A DNA stretch of 64,000 bases from Acidimicrobiales bacterium (lineage in GTDB: Bacteria; Actinomycetota; Acidimicrobiia; Acidimicrobiales; SZUA-35). The DNA is taken from positions 12,728-76,727 of the forward strand of contig JAHDCC010000013.1 in the NCBI GenBank assembly GCA_020630065.1, read 5' to 3'. The translations under genes were made by a program, and so were the position numbers. The notes beneath the pieces are model-generated. The model was given only the letters and a program-made list of their open reading frames with translations, did not search any database and had not been told where the DNA came from. Every line of letters begins with the position of its first letter. The stretch's first letter is position 1. Below are positions 47,838 through 58,301 of the stretch, piece by piece.

Positions 47838-49310
47838 ATGACAGATCAGCCTGTTCGTCCAACTAGCGTCAGTGATGGTGACTACAAAGTAGCCGACCTG
47901 TCATTGGCGCCTGCAGGACGTAAGCAGATCGAGCTAGCCGAACAAGAGATGCCGGGCCTTATGGCTTTGCGAGCCGAGTTCACCGATTCACAGCCGTTGA
48001 AGGGTGCCAGAATTACTGGAAGTCTTCATATGACGGTCCAGACCGCCGTACTGATCGAAACGTTGGTGGCGCTTGGCGCCCAAGTTCGTTGGGCCAGTTG
48101 CAACATTTTCTCGACACAAGACGAAGCCGCAGCCGCCGTGGCTGTCGGTCCAACGGGAACGGTTGACAGTCCAGCTGGAACCCCCGTGTATGCCTGGAAA
48201 GGCGAGACCCTAGAAGAGTACTGGTGGTGTACAGAACAGGCGTTGCGTTGGCCAGACGCCGACGGTAATCCGAACCTTATTCTCGATGACGGTGGAGACG
48301 CCACGCTATTGGTCCACAAAGGGGCCGAATTTGAGGCGACCGGCGTTGTCCCAGACGCAACCGAAGACGACCCGGAAGAGTGGGGAGTCATCCTCGACCT
48401 TCTACGCAAACTTCAAGCAGAAGATCCAAAACTTCTTACTCGAATGGCTGAATCGGTTCGTGGTGTCTCAGAGGAGACAACAACCGGTGTGCATCGCCTT
48501 TACGAGATGAAAGAGGCAGGCACCCTGGCGTTCCCGGCTATCAACGTAAATGATGCGGTCACGAAGTCGAAGTTCGACAATAAATATGGAACGCGACACA
48601 GTCTGATCGACGGAATTAATCGCGGCACTGATGTGATGATCGGTGGAAAGACCTGTGTCGTTCTTGGTTACGGAGATGTTGGTAAAGGTAGCGCTGAGTC
48701 GCTACGCGGTCAGGGAGCCCGGGTAATCATTACCGAGATCGATCCGATTTGTGCACTGCAAGCGGCGATGGACGGATACCAGGTCGCACGAGTGGAAGAT
48801 GTTTTGTCCACTGCAGATATCTTCATCACAACAACAGGTAACAAAGACCTCATTACCGCTGAGATGATGGCGGCGATGAAACAGGGTGCCATCGTTGGCA
48901 ACGTCGGCCACTTCGATAACGAGGTGGATATGGCCGGACTCTACGCTCAAAGTGATATTCAACGAGTGAACATTAAACCTCAGGTCGACGAGTTCGTTTT
49001 CCCTGATGGGCATTCGATCATCGTGCTAAGCGAGGGTCGATTGTTGAACTTAGGAAACGCAACTGGCCATCCTAGTTTCGTAATGTCGGCTAGTTTCACA
49101 AACCAGGTGCTCGCCCAAATCGAACTGCATCAAAATGCCGAAGCTTACGGCCTGGACGTGGTTGTGCTTCCTAAGTATCTGGATGAAAAGGTCGCTCGGC
49201 TCCATTTGGATGCTTTGGGGGTTCGCCTGACAGAGCTCACACAAGAACAAGCGGACTACATTGGTGTTCCAGTGGATGGCCCATACAAGCCAGAGCATTA
49301 CCGATACTAA
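47838..49310 (+). CDS. sahH: adenosylhomocysteinase (S-adenosylhomocysteine hydrolase)
   Basis: The enzyme splits S-adenosylhomocysteine to adenosine and homocysteine, using bound NAD. It is 490 residues long, with an N-terminal [26 protein letters not shown] motif [22 protein letters not shown], the DDGGD(A)T substrate stretch and the C-terminal tail [13 protein letters not shown] with the conserved Lys/Tyr residues. A strong AAGGAG site precedes the ATG. The 130 bp before it show no recognised SAH riboswitch. Confidence 0.98.
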   Translation: MTDQPVRPTSVSDGDYKVADLSLAPAGRKQIELAEQEMPGLMALRAEFTDSQPLKGARITGSLHMTVQTAVLIETLVALGAQVRWASCNIFSTQDEAAAAVAVGPTGTVDSPAGTPVYAWKGETLEEYWWCTEQALRWPDADGNPNLILDDGGDATLLVHKGAEFEATGVVPDATEDDPEEWGVILDLLRKLQAEDPKLLTRMAESVRGVSEETTTGVHRLYEMKEAGTLAFPAINVNDAVTKSKFDNKYGTRHSLIDGINRGTDVMIGGKTCVVLGYGDVGKGSAESLRGQGARVIITEIDPICALQAAMDGYQVARVEDVLSTADIFITTTGNKDLITAEMMAAMKQGAIVGNVGHFDNEVDMAGLYAQSDIQRVNIKPQVDEFVFPDGHSIIVLSEGRLLNLGNATGHPSFVMSASFTNQVLAQIELHQNAEAYGLDVVVLPKYLDEKVARLHLDALGVRLTELTQEQADYIGVPVDGPYKPEHYRY

Positions 49311-49345
49311 ACCTACATGTAAAACTTTAATATAGGTTTAATTAC
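49308..49345 (+). terminator. possible weak stem-loop after sahH
   Basis: An 8-bp inverted repeat (49308-49315 with 49333-49340) starts in the sahH stop codon, encloses a 17-nt AT-rich loop and is followed by an A/T-rich run rather than a clean T tract. It could slow or end transcription but is AU-rich and weak. Confidence 0.3.
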
Positions 49346-49351
49346 CCTTAA

Positions 49352-50038
49352 TTGATGCTAGTGTCTGGTTTGTGGAGAACCAGACACTATACGTTTTGGC
49401 GTTTACGAATGTTTCTTGATGTTCGATGTCCCGGGTGTGATCGCAGCTACTTGCGGTTGAGGTCTCCGATCTGTCCAGGGTGTATGCGATGTTATGGCCC
49501 CGCTGTGCCGCTCAACATCACTGGAGCGTCGTTTGCGATAGCTGGAGCACCGTATGAGGCCGAGGTTAGGCGAATCGTGCTAGCTGGGAAGTCTCAAGGA
49601 CGAACAGCTGTGTTTGGTCAACTAGTTCGTTCACTTACCGAAATCGAACAATTGGAACGCAGGGCTAGGGAATGCGAGACCGTAACCTGGGTTCCTGGTG
49701 CGCCGTCAAAGGTTCGTCGGCGCGGCTATGACCAAGGCAAAATTCTTGCTGGCGCGTTTGCGAAACGGTTTGGCCTTCGATCGCAAAGAATGTTTCGTCG
49801 ACTCCCCGGTGAGGCCCAAACGGGGCTTAGTCGTCAACAACGCCAACTCGGACCCAGGCTTGTGGTCACGGGGTCAGTTTCACCGGGTGTCTTTCTGGTC
49901 GATGACGTTGTAACAACCGGGGTGTCAATGCGGCTAGCTACTTCGCTGTTGCGGGGTAGTGGTGCCGAGTCGGTTGTCATCGCCGCATTGACCACCAGAC
50001 CAAACATCGTAAAATATGATGATCGCGTCCGCCCCTAA
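49352..50038 (+). CDS. ComF family phosphoribosyltransferase-like protein
   Basis: A ComF-type protein of about 228 residues. From ATG 49409 it has two CPGC zinc knuckles (CPGCDRSYL, CPGCMRCYG), followed by a phosphoribosyltransferase domain with the PRPP motif VFLVDDVVTTGVSMRLA and the family stretch RRRGYDQGKILAGAFAKR. ComF proteins support DNA uptake in some bacteria, but most have no tested role. ATG 49352 gives the longest form. Neither start has a good ribosome binding site. It is followed 39 bp later by secA. Confidence 0.88.
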   Translation: MMLVSGLWRTRHYTFWRLRMFLDVRCPGCDRSYLRLRSPICPGCMRCYGPAVPLNITGASFAIAGAPYEAEVRRIVLAGKSQGRTAVFGQLVRSLTEIEQLERRARECETVTWVPGAPSKVRRRGYDQGKILAGAFAKRFGLRSQRMFRRLPGEAQTGLSRQQRQLGPRLVVTGSVSPGVFLVDDVVTTGVSMRLATSLLRGSGAESVVIAALTTRPNIVKYDDRVRP

Positions 50039-50076
50039 GCAACCAGAGCTCTCTAGTCCAGTACACTTTGGCCAAC

Positions 50077-52803
50077 ATGAAGTTTTTAGATAAAGTCCTG
50101 CGCGCCGGAGACGGCAAAAGAGTCAAAGCGGTCAAGTCGGTTGTGGACCCGATTAATTCGTTAGAGCCGGAGTTTCAGAAGCTGACGGATGCCGAGCTTC
50201 AAGCCAAAACGGCCGAATTTAAGCAGCGTATTGACAACGGAGAGTCCCTTGATGATCTGATGGTCGAAGCTTTTGCTACCGTTCGGGAAGCCGCTGTGCG
50301 GGTAGTAGAGCAACGTCATTACGACGTGCAGCTCATGGGTGGTGCCGCCCTCCACTGGGGTTCGGTCGCCGAAATGAAGACCGGTGAAGGTAAAACCCTT
50401 GTTTCGACCTTGGCCGCGTACCTTAATGCGCTGAGTGGTGACGGTGTCCACGTCGTCACCGTCAACGACTACTTGGCTTCTCGTGACGCCGAATGGACTG
50501 GTCGTATCCACCAGTGGATGGGACTGTCGATGGGTCTGGTAGTTCCCGGCAACGCCACACCAGCACATAAACGCCAGCAATATGCCGCCGATATCACCTA
50601 CGGCACAAACAACGAATTCGGATTCGACTATCTCCGTGACAACATGGCGTCGAGTCTTGAGAATATGACCCAACGAGGTCACTCATTTGCGATTATCGAC
50701 GAGATCGACTCGATTCTGATCGACGAGGCTCGTACCCCTCTGATCATCAGCGGTAAAGTCAAGGGCGCTGCAGACCTGTACTACAAGTTCGCCGATGCGG
50801 TGACCGAGCTGGAACGAGACGAAGACTACGACGTTGATGAGGAGAAGCGCATCGTAGCGATCACCGAACACGGCGTCGGTAAGGTCGAAAAGCTCTTCGG
50901 CGTCGAGAACCTTTATGACGGAGCGCAAAGCGATCTTGTCCATCAGCTGAACGTAGCCCTTAAAGCGAAAGAGCTATTCCAGCGGGACAAAGACTATCTG
51001 GTTGCCGACGGCAAAGTTAAGATCGTCGATGAGTTCACTGGGCGGGTCTTGGATGGACGTCGTTGGTCAGACGGTTTGCATCAAGCGGTCGAAGCTAAAG
51101 AAGGAGTAAAGATCAAAGAAGAGCAGCAGACGTTGGCCACGGTCACGCTGCAAAACTATTTCCGTCTCTACGACCGGCTATCCGGTATGACGGGTACCGC
51201 CTTGGCCGATGCCGCCGAGTTGGAGACGACGTACAACCTGGCTGTTGTGCAGATACCGACCAACAAGCCGCTAATCCGAATGGATAAAACCGATCTTGTC
51301 TACAAGTCTGAGGACGCCAAGTTCTCTGCGGTGGTAGACGACCTCGAGGAACGTATCGAAGCGGGCCAGCCCGTCCTCGTAGGTACGGCTTCGGTTGAGA
51401 AATCAGAGAAGCTCGGCAAACTGTTGAAGCTTCGGGGGATTACCCACGAAGTTCTGAACGCTAAAGCCAATTTCCGGGAAGCCGACATTGTCGCCCAGGC
51501 CGGTAAACCTGGTGCTGTTACGGTCGCCACCAACATGGCCGGTCGTGGTGTTGACATCATCTTGGGTGGTAACGCTGAGAAACTCGCCGAGTCAGACACT
51601 AAAGGGGCCGGACTCGATCTCGAATCTGAAGAGGGCGAAGTTTACTACGAGGACAGACTCCGATATTGGGAGCCCATCTGTGACAAAGAGGGTGAACGGG
51701 TACGAGATGCTGGTGGGCTTTATGTGCTCGCTACTGAACGCCACGAAAGCCGTCGAATTGACGACCAGCTGCGTGGTCGATCCGGACGCCAGGGCGACCC
51801 GGGGGAAAGCCGATTCTACCTTTCGTTAGAAGACGACCTTATGCGAGTGTTCGCTACTGGAGCGATGGACTGGGTTATGGGTCGGGCGTTGCCTGATGAC
51901 GTTCCTATCGAATCTAAAGCGGTTACCAAATCGGTTGAACGGGCTCAAAGTACAGTCGAGCAACGCAACGCAGAAACTCGAAAGAACGTCCTCAAATACG
52001 ATGAGGTCTACAACCAGCAGCGCAAAGTTATCTACGAGCGTCGCCACCAGATCCTTAAACAAGGTGATTTGCGTGAAGATTCTATAGCCGGCATCTCTGA
52101 AGTGGCCAGCCATCTCGTAGAGGTGCATTGCGCGGGGTTGGACGACGAATGGGACATGGAAAGCCTTGAGACGGAACTGAGAACGTTTTGGCCGTCCGAG
52201 CTGACCGAAGAAGAGTTCACAAAGTACCGGGACACAGAAGACATCGTCGAATGTATTGAAGAAGAAGGACACCGACTCTACGAAGAGCGGGAAGAGACCA
52301 TTACCCCTCCAGTTCTTCGCCAGATCGAACGTCAGATAATGTTGCAGCTCATCGACCGTCGTTGGCGGGACCATCTAGCCGAGATGCAGTCGCTTCGGGA
52401 AGGTATTGGGCTTCGAGCAATCGGCCAACGAGACCCGCTGACCGAATGGCAACGTGAAGGATTCGATATCTTCTCCAACATGATGCTGTCGCTGTCGTTG
52501 GACTACGTTCGATACGTCATGCAAGTTCAGGTAGTGCAGAAACCAGCTGACGAGCCTGCACCGGAGCCCTCAGACGTCAAACAAGACATCCAAGACGCCC
52601 CGCAAGACTCCGATGTTGAACAGCCACCGGTTGCTTCGTCGCCAGTTGCCACCGACATCACGGCTCAAAAGGACGAAGTTGTCACTTCCGGCGATGCAGC
52701 AGCGAACTCGCCGGTCGTCAAAGACGAATGGGACAAGACGCCTCGTAATGCCAAGTGTCCATGTGGCAGCGGAAAGAAGTACAAAGTCTGCCACGGCCGC
52801 TAA
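50077..52803 (+). CDS. secA: preprotein translocase ATPase SecA
   Basis: SecA drives protein export through SecYEG. ATG 50077 starts the usual helix MKFLDKVLRAGDGKRVK. A TTG 9 bp earlier is also possible. Seen are the Walker A EMKTGEGKTLV, the DEIDSILIDEARTPLI motif, TNMAGRGVDIILGG and GRSGRQGDPG. The zinc-binding SEC-C motif (CPCGSGKKYKVCHG) closes the protein. Its length of about 908 residues fits SecA1. It is not next to secA2 or secY here. Confidence 0.98.
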   Translation: MKFLDKVLRAGDGKRVKAVKSVVDPINSLEPEFQKLTDAELQAKTAEFKQRIDNGESLDDLMVEAFATVREAAVRVVEQRHYDVQLMGGAALHWGSVAEMKTGEGKTLVSTLAAYLNALSGDGVHVVTVNDYLASRDAEWTGRIHQWMGLSMGLVVPGNATPAHKRQQYAADITYGTNNEFGFDYLRDNMASSLENMTQRGHSFAIIDEIDSILIDEARTPLIISGKVKGAADLYYKFADAVTELERDEDYDVDEEKRIVAITEHGVGKVEKLFGVENLYDGAQSDLVHQLNVALKAKELFQRDKDYLVADGKVKIVDEFTGRVLDGRRWSDGLHQAVEAKEGVKIKEEQQTLATVTLQNYFRLYDRLSGMTGTALADAAELETTYNLAVVQIPTNKPLIRMDKTDLVYKSEDAKFSAVVDDLEERIEAGQPVLVGTASVEKSEKLGKLLKLRGITHEVLNAKANFREADIVAQAGKPGAVTVATNMAGRGVDIILGGNAEKLAESDTKGAGLDLESEEGEVYYEDRLRYWEPICDKEGERVRDAGGLYVLATERHESRRIDDQLRGRSGRQGDPGESRFYLSLEDDLMRVFATGAMDWVMGRALPDDVPIESKAVTKSVERAQSTVEQRNAETRKNVLKYDEVYNQQRKVIYERRHQILKQGDLREDSIAGISEVASHLVEVHCAGLDDEWDMESLETELRTFWPSELTEEEFTKYRDTEDIVECIEEEGHRLYEEREETITPPVLRQIERQIMLQLIDRRWRDHLAEMQSLREGIGLRAIGQRDPLTEWQREGFDIFSNMMLSLSLDYVRYVMQVQVVQKPADEPAPEPSDVKQDIQDAPQDSDVEQPPVASSPVATDITAQKDEVVTSGDAAANSPVVKDEWDKTPRNAKCPCGSGKKYKVCHGR

Positions 52804-52823
52804 CCCGTTACAATTCGCCTCGA

Positions 52824-53948
52824 ATGGCTGATTTTCCTGAAGACATGAAGCAACTGCGGGTAGAACTCGACCAGGCAGAGCAGTATTTGCGGATCTCCGA
52901 AATACGTGCTCGTCTACCTCAGCTAGAGACCGAGATGAGCAGACCCGACTTGTGGGATAACGCTGATCGGGCCAAGGCGACTCAAACCGAGTTCACGGCG
53001 GTAAGCGATGATCTCAAAATGTTTGACCGTTTGACTGAACAGGTCGGCGACGTTGAACTTATGTGGGAACTCGCGGCTGAGGAAGGCGACGATGATCTGC
53101 TCAGCGAAGCGAAGGCCTCGGTTGCCGCTCTGGGGAAGGAATTTAGCCAGCTCGAGTTGAGAGCAATGTTCGACGGTGAATACGACGAAGGCGACGCGGT
53201 TTGTCAAGTGGTGGCGGGGGCTGGAGGCACCGACTCCCAAGACTGGGCCGAGATGCTCTTCAACATGTATCGCCGTTGGGCCGAAGACAAAAAGTTTGAG
53301 TTTGAAGTCACCGGCGTCCAAGCGGGATCTGAGGCTGGGATCAAGACGGTTGAATTCGTTGTGCGAGGGCGATACGCCTACGGTTGGTTGCAGGCAGAAC
53401 GAGGCGTGCATCGACTAGTTCGTATTTCGCCGTTCGATTCACAAGCTCGTCGACATACTGCGTTCAGCGCGTTCAGCATCGTCCCGTATATCGAGGACGC
53501 AACAGACCAGCTAGAAATCGACGAGAAAGATCTCAGGGTCGATGTGTACCGCTCGTCAGGGGCGGGCGGACAGCATGTCAACACCACCGATTCGGCTGTT
53601 CGTATAACCCACCTGCCGACCAATACGGTCGTGTCATGCCAAAACGAGCGTAGTCAACATCAGAACAAAGATAGATGTATGCAAATGTTGGCTATGAAAC
53701 TCATCGACCTTGAACGTGTCAAACGAGAAGAAACGCTGGCTGCTGCCGCTGGCGAGTCCAAGAAGGTCGAGTGGGGTTCTCAGATACGTTCCTACGTTCT
53801 TCAGCCTTACCAGCAAGTTAAAGACGAACGCAGTGGTGAAGTGCATTCCGACCCAACGAAAGTCCTCAACGGGGATGTTGGAGGTTTTATGGAAGCGTGG
53901 CTGCAATGGCGAAAGTCAGGGCAAGCCCCGGATGAATCGACACTGTAG
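52824..53948 (+). CDS. prfB: peptide chain release factor 2
   Basis: RF2 recognises UAA and UGA stop codons. The tripeptide anticodon SPF is at residues 202-204 and the catalytic GGQ at 248-250 in GAGGQHVNTTDSAVR. ATG 52824 gives a 374-residue protein. Upstream in-frame ATGs fall inside secA's 3' end and are not needed. The reading frame is unbroken, so the programmed +1 frameshift with an early UGA seen in many bacterial prfB genes is absent. Confidence 0.97.
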   Translation: MADFPEDMKQLRVELDQAEQYLRISEIRARLPQLETEMSRPDLWDNADRAKATQTEFTAVSDDLKMFDRLTEQVGDVELMWELAAEEGDDDLLSEAKASVAALGKEFSQLELRAMFDGEYDEGDAVCQVVAGAGGTDSQDWAEMLFNMYRRWAEDKKFEFEVTGVQAGSEAGIKTVEFVVRGRYAYGWLQAERGVHRLVRISPFDSQARRHTAFSAFSIVPYIEDATDQLEIDEKDLRVDVYRSSGAGGQHVNTTDSAVRITHLPTNTVVSCQNERSQHQNKDRCMQMLAMKLIDLERVKREETLAAAAGESKKVEWGSQIRSYVLQPYQQVKDERSGEVHSDPTKVLNGDVGGFMEAWLQWRKSGQAPDESTL

Positions 53949-54140
53949 ACGTTCGAGGTCGAGCCTAGGTATCGATGTAGCGGTGGTTGAGGCGTCTGCT
54001 AGCGGTGCTGGCGCGTACGATCACAATCACTGTCATCGAGACGTTGCGAAATTGTATTCTCCCACTAGCGTCTATTGTTTAGAAGATGCGCAGACCGACT
54101 TGGTGCGAGTTGGTCGAAGGATTATGAGTTAGGTCGTAGC

Positions 54141-54818
54141 ATGATCAGACTAGAGAACGTGACAAAAGAGTACGGCGGTGAGTCTTTTGCTCTTAGGGAT
54201 GCCAGCGCGAATATCCCAAAGGGGGAATTCGTGTTTCTGGTAGGTCCATCAGGCTCTGGTAAATCAACCTGCCTGCGACTTATAAACAAACAAGAAGACC
54301 CAGATGCAGGCAACATTTATGTTGCTGGCAAAGACATTGGACAAATGTCGAGTTGGAAAGTTCCTACTCTTCGACGAAATATTGGCAACGTGTTCCAAGA
54401 TTTTAAGCTTCTGCCAACCAGAACAGTGGCAGAAAATGTTGCGTTCTCGATGGAAGTGATCGGTCGTCGACGTTCGGTCATCAAACAACAAGTTCCCGCG
54501 ATCTGTGAACTAGTCGGCCTCGGCGACAAGATGAGTAAGTTCCCTGATCAGCTTTCTGGCGGCGAGCAGCAGCGGGTATCTATTGCGAGGGCTTTCGTTA
54601 ATCGCCCACTTATTTTGTTGGCCGATGAGCCTACCGGTAACCTCGACCCTCAAACATCGATTGGTATCATGCGGCTACTCGACCGCATCAATAAGACAGG
54701 TACCACCGTTGTTATGGCGACGCATGATCGTGGCGTGGTGGATACGATGCGTCGACGAGTAATTGAACTGTCTCACGGACAAATTGTTCGCGATGAAGAT
54801 CGCGGCGTCTACGGCTAG
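54141..54818 (+). CDS. ftsE: cell division ATP-binding protein FtsE
   Basis: The ATPase of the FtsEX complex that controls peptidoglycan hydrolases at division. From ATG 54141 it has Walker A GPSGSGKS (35-42), signature [14 protein letters not shown], Walker [15 protein letters not shown] and a normal length of 225 residues. It lies 8 bp before ftsX. A longer ATG at 54075 has no homology in the added part. Confidence 0.97.
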   Translation: MIRLENVTKEYGGESFALRDASANIPKGEFVFLVGPSGSGKSTCLRLINKQEDPDAGNIYVAGKDIGQMSSWKVPTLRRNIGNVFQDFKLLPTRTVAENVAFSMEVIGRRRSVIKQQVPAICELVGLGDKMSKFPDQLSGGEQQRVSIARAFVNRPLILLADEPTGNLDPQTSIGIMRLLDRINKTGTTVVMATHDRGVVDTMRRRVIELSHGQIVRDEDRGVYG

Positions 54819-54826
54819 GGGTTTGT

Positions 54827-55720
54827 GTGGCCATAAGTGTTGATTATCTAACCAGACAGACCGGGAGTAACCTTTCCCGGAACTTGTCGCTTTCGGTCGC
54901 TACGGTTCTAACCGTGGCGGTTTCTTTGTCGCTGTTGGGCGCTTCGTTGGCGATCCAGCGTGGAGTCGCCAGTGCATCTGACCTGTTTAGAGGTGACGTC
55001 GACTTACTTGTTTGGATGAATGGTGACGCATCCCAGGAACAAATTGACGCGGTCGGTGTTTTCCTTGAAGAGACTCCAACGGTTGCTTCTGCCGAGTACA
55101 TCGATAAAGAAGAAACGCTCGCCCAATTCCAAGAATATTTCGCTGACGAACCAGAAACCCTCAATCTGCTTAAACCTGAGGAATTACCAACCCGATATGA
55201 GGTTTCCCCGAGAAGGCCTGACCTGGCGTCGATCCGTTCACTCGGCGCCGATGCTGCCCAGTTGCCTGGGGTTAACGCTGTCGACTTCGAAGAGCAGTTT
55301 ATTCAGCAAGTGGAAGGGGCTGTGTCTTCTCTTTCTCGCATCATTGTTGTAGGTGCTTCGATTTCGGGGTTTGCTTCCGCCATGATCATGTACAACACGA
55401 TTCGTACCGGCCTTTACGCCCGTCGCAAAGAAATCGAAGTTATGAGACTCGTGGGTGCAACCAAGTGGTTCATCAGATTGCCGTACATGTTAGAGGGCCT
55501 CATTCAAGGGCTGATCGGAGCGGCGATTTCGACTGTGGCGCTTCTAGGTCTTAACCAGGCTATTCGTAACTTGGTCTCGGACAGTGAGAACCGCCTATTC
55601 AGGGCGTTTGCGTTAAGCACCTCCGAGGTGTTCAGTATTTCGATACTGCTCTTTGTTATGGGAGCGATCCTGGGTGCGATAGCTGCCGGTATCGCAGTGA
55701 CACGGTATCTCGACGCCTAA
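54827..55720 (+). CDS. ftsX: cell division protein FtsX
   Basis: The FtsE partner membrane protein. It starts with GTG and has the N-terminal TM (TVAVSLSLLGASLAI), an exported domain of about 120 residues with MNGDASQEQIDAVGVFLEETP, and three C-terminal TMs with the RKEIEVMRLVGATKWFIRLP loop, typical of FtsX. Length is 297 residues, as expected for the actinobacterial form. Together with ftsE and prfB it reproduces a conserved gene order. Confidence 0.96.
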   Translation: MAISVDYLTRQTGSNLSRNLSLSVATVLTVAVSLSLLGASLAIQRGVASASDLFRGDVDLLVWMNGDASQEQIDAVGVFLEETPTVASAEYIDKEETLAQFQEYFADEPETLNLLKPEELPTRYEVSPRRPDLASIRSLGADAAQLPGVNAVDFEEQFIQQVEGAVSSLSRIIVVGASISGFASAMIMYNTIRTGLYARRKEIEVMRLVGATKWFIRLPYMLEGLIQGLIGAAISTVALLGLNQAIRNLVSDSENRLFRAFALSTSEVFSISILLFVMGAILGAIAAGIAVTRYLDA

Positions 55721-55803
55721 AACATAGATCGACCGAAATGGGTTGAAAACTTCTGCGGAACGGCTGCCATTGACGTACGAGATGGCCTGGTTGCGACGTT
55801 AGA

Positions 55804-57345
55804 GTGGCTGCCATGGTATGGATACTCGGTGTGGCCGCACTCGTTGTTGTTCTGGTCGTCATGGCCGTCTACGACTTGTTTCAAACGAAACACGCCATTC
55901 GAAGGAACTTCCCACTAATCGGACGATTGCGTTATTTGATAGAACGGATCGGGCCGGAGCTTCGGCAGTACATCGTCACCAGTAACGACGAGGAACGTCC
56001 GTTCAGTCGTGACCAGCGGAGATGGGTTTATAGCACCGCTAAGAACGAAAACTCTTACTTCGGTTTTGGTACCGATAACGCTATTGGGGCGCCGAACTAT
56101 TTGTATATTCGTCAAGCCGGTTTTCCGTATCAGCCGAAGCACGAGAACCCTGATTCGGTTTTGCCGGTAGCAAAGGTGATGGGGGAGTGGCGCAATAGAC
56201 AGGAAGCGTTCCGGCCACAGTCTATTGTCAATATTTCGGCCATGAGTTTCGGTTCGCTCTCTGGACGAGCAATCGAATCGTTAAACCGGGGCGCCGCCAT
56301 CGCAGGGTTGCTCCACAACACTGGTGAAGGTGGCGTCAGTCGACATCATCTCCACGGAGGTGACCTGATCTTTCAGGTAGGTACAGGATATTTCGGCGCC
56401 AGAAACACCGACGGCACATTCAGCATGGATCGGCTGATCGAAACGGTGGCTTCCGCGCCGGTCAAGGCGATCGAGATCAAAATATCGCAAGGAGCAAAGC
56501 CAGGTCTTGGGGGTGTTCTTCCGGGGGCAAAGGTTACGGCGGATATCGCCGCTGCTCGGGGAGTGCAACAAGGCGTCACGATCAAAAGCCCGGCGTTTCA
56601 TCGTGAATTTAGCTCGGTGACAGGGTTAGTTAGTTTCGTTGAACGCATAGCTGAAGCGACCGGTTTGCCGGTCGGTATTAAATCAGCGGTTGGTGACCGT
56701 TCGTTTTGGGTTGAATTGGCCGATGAAATGTCTTCGCAAGACCGCGGCCCCGATTTCATCTCAATCGACGGAGGCGAAGGGGGAACGGGCGCAGCGCCGT
56801 TGGTGTTTAGCGACCATGTCTCTGTCCCGTTTCGTTCAGGCTTTTCTGAGGTGTTCTCGATTTTCGCTGAGAGAGGTTTGCAGCGCAAGGTCGTATGGTT
56901 TGGTGCCGGGAAGCTCGGGTTCCCCAGCGACAGTTTGCAAGCCCTTGCCATGGGCGTTGACGTGATTAGTGTCGGCCGGGAAGCAATGTTGGCGGTGGGC
57001 TGTATTCAGGCTCAGAAATGCGAATCTGGTCATTGCCCTACAGGTGTGGCCACCCATTCGAAGTGGCTGGTCCGTGGTCTCGATCCTGCCGACAAGGCGT
57101 CGAGAGTCGCCAACTACATGATTGGCTTACGCTACGAGCTGCTGCGGTTGTCTCATGCCTGCGGGGTGAGCCACCCGGCGTTGGTTCCGGCCGAATTTCT
57201 TGAGTTGCGGCGCGACGCATTTACAAGTGTTCCGCTGACGGATGCGTATCGGTACGATCAGGCTTGGGTGACTCTCGATGCCGCTGAAGTCGAGCAGGTC
57301 GATAGTTTAATGGCGGCAGCTGCCCGCTCAGCTCACGCTGCCTAG
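55804..57345 (+). CDS. FMN-binding glutamate synthase-family protein with N-terminal membrane anchor
   Basis: A 513-residue protein with one hydrophobic segment near residues 4-24, then a GltB-type FMN domain: NISAMSFGSLSGRAIESLNRGA, GEGGVSRHH, IKISQGAKPGLGG and a GGEGGTGAAPLVFSDH loop. The iron-sulfur cysteines lie in CIQAQKCESGHCPTGVAT. It lacks the glutaminase domain, so it is a stand-alone FMN/Fe-S enzyme whose partner and substrate are unknown. The 3' end overlaps the convergent SDR gene by 18 bp. GTG 55804 and ATG 55813 are both possible starts. Confidence 0.9.
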   Translation: MAAMVWILGVAALVVVLVVMAVYDLFQTKHAIRRNFPLIGRLRYLIERIGPELRQYIVTSNDEERPFSRDQRRWVYSTAKNENSYFGFGTDNAIGAPNYLYIRQAGFPYQPKHENPDSVLPVAKVMGEWRNRQEAFRPQSIVNISAMSFGSLSGRAIESLNRGAAIAGLLHNTGEGGVSRHHLHGGDLIFQVGTGYFGARNTDGTFSMDRLIETVASAPVKAIEIKISQGAKPGLGGVLPGAKVTADIAAARGVQQGVTIKSPAFHREFSSVTGLVSFVERIAEATGLPVGIKSAVGDRSFWVELADEMSSQDRGPDFISIDGGEGGTGAAPLVFSDHVSVPFRSGFSEVFSIFAERGLQRKVVWFGAGKLGFPSDSLQALAMGVDVISVGREAMLAVGCIQAQKCESGHCPTGVATHSKWLVRGLDPADKASRVANYMIGLRYELLRLSHACGVSHPALVPAEFLELRRDAFTSVPLTDAYRYDQAWVTLDAAEVEQVDSLMAAAARSAHAA

Positions 57346-58275
57346 ACCGGCTAACCGTTCGACTTCTTCCCAAAGTCGAACCGAATCAATCGCCGACGTC
57401 CGAGTATTCGGAAAGTAGACGGTTGGGCGTGGTCGTCGGTCCAACCAGAACTGCCCGGATCCGATTTTGTTTCGTTCTGCTCCGGCTAGCCAAACGATGG
57501 TGTCTGCCCCTTGTTCTGGGGTTCGGAGTACGGGGCTGATTAGTCCGGAGAATCGGGGGAGCGCTTCGGTGATTCCAGGGGTGTTCACCCAACCGGGGTG
57601 CATAGCGTGGAAACTGATTTGGCTTGAAGCAGTCTTCTCTGCCCAGAGTCGGTTGAGGACAACTTGAGCCCTCTTTGATCGAGCATACGCAGCCGAGCCT
57701 GAGTAGCCATCTTCGGTTTGGAGATCGTCTATTCGGATTCGCTGCGGGTAGAGGCCACCGCTTGAAACGGTTATGACTCGGGCGTCTTTGGAAGCAGTCA
57801 AACCTGGCATGGCGAGCTGGGTGAGAAGAAATGGGGCAACGACGTGCGTTGCCAGCGTAAGTTCGATGCCGTCAGCGGTGAGCTGACGTGAATCATGGAG
57901 CCCGCCGCCATTGTGAATAAGCCCGTCTAACGGTTGTTTGGCTAGAGTTCGTGCTGCTTCTCTTACCGTGTCGAGTTTTGAAAGGTCGGCGATGATTACG
58001 GTAGGTTCAGCGCCATGGGAAGCCAGGTCCTTTTGGAGTTTGTGTGCTTTGTCAGGATTGCGGGCGATGAGAATAAGATTCGCGCCTAACTTGTGCAAGA
58101 TCGTTGCAGTCGTTAACCCAATTCCGCTTGTCGGACCAGTAATTGCGATAGTCCGTCCCGAAACGTCGACATCGTCCCAATTAAAGACACGTTGACGTAG
58201 CTCGGGGCCGATGCGGGAAAAACTGGGAAAAATTAGTCGGTCGGCGATGTCATCTACCCAGGAAGTGATCTTCAT
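57328..58275 (-). CDS. SDR family oxidoreductase
   Basis: A short-chain dehydrogenase of about 315 residues. The NAD(P) motif is TGPTSGIG, the NNAG-like motif reads HNGGG, and the catalytic Ser/Tyr/Lys are in VSSGGLYPQRI and YARSKRAQVVL. It looks like the retinol dehydrogenase/WWOX-like group, though the Gly-rich HNGGG in place of NNAG is slightly unusual. The ATG at 58275 is preferred. The longer frame back to 58389 runs through the tmRNA gene and its added residues are translated tmRNA sequence. Confidence 0.85.
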   Translation of the reverse strand: MKITSWVDDIADRLIFPSFSRIGPELRQRVFNWDDVDVSGRTIAITGPTSGIGLTTATILHKLGANLILIARNPDKAHKLQKDLASHGAEPTVIIADLSKLDTVREAARTLAKQPLDGLIHNGGGLHDSRQLTADGIELTLATHVVAPFLLTQLAMPGLTASKDARVITVSSGGLYPQRIRIDDLQTEDGYSGSAAYARSKRAQVVLNRLWAEKTASSQISFHAMHPGWVNTPGITEALPRFSGLISPVLRTPEQGADTIVWLAGAERNKIGSGQFWLDRRPRPTVYFPNTRTSAIDSVRLWEEVERLAGLGSVS

Positions 58276-58301
58276 AATTCTCTCAAGCGTATTCGATGTA
58301 G

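Noticed and set aside
52824-52920. Programmed frameshift in prfB
   Set aside because: The frame is continuous from ATG 52824, with no early in-frame UGA and no CUU-UGA slippery site.
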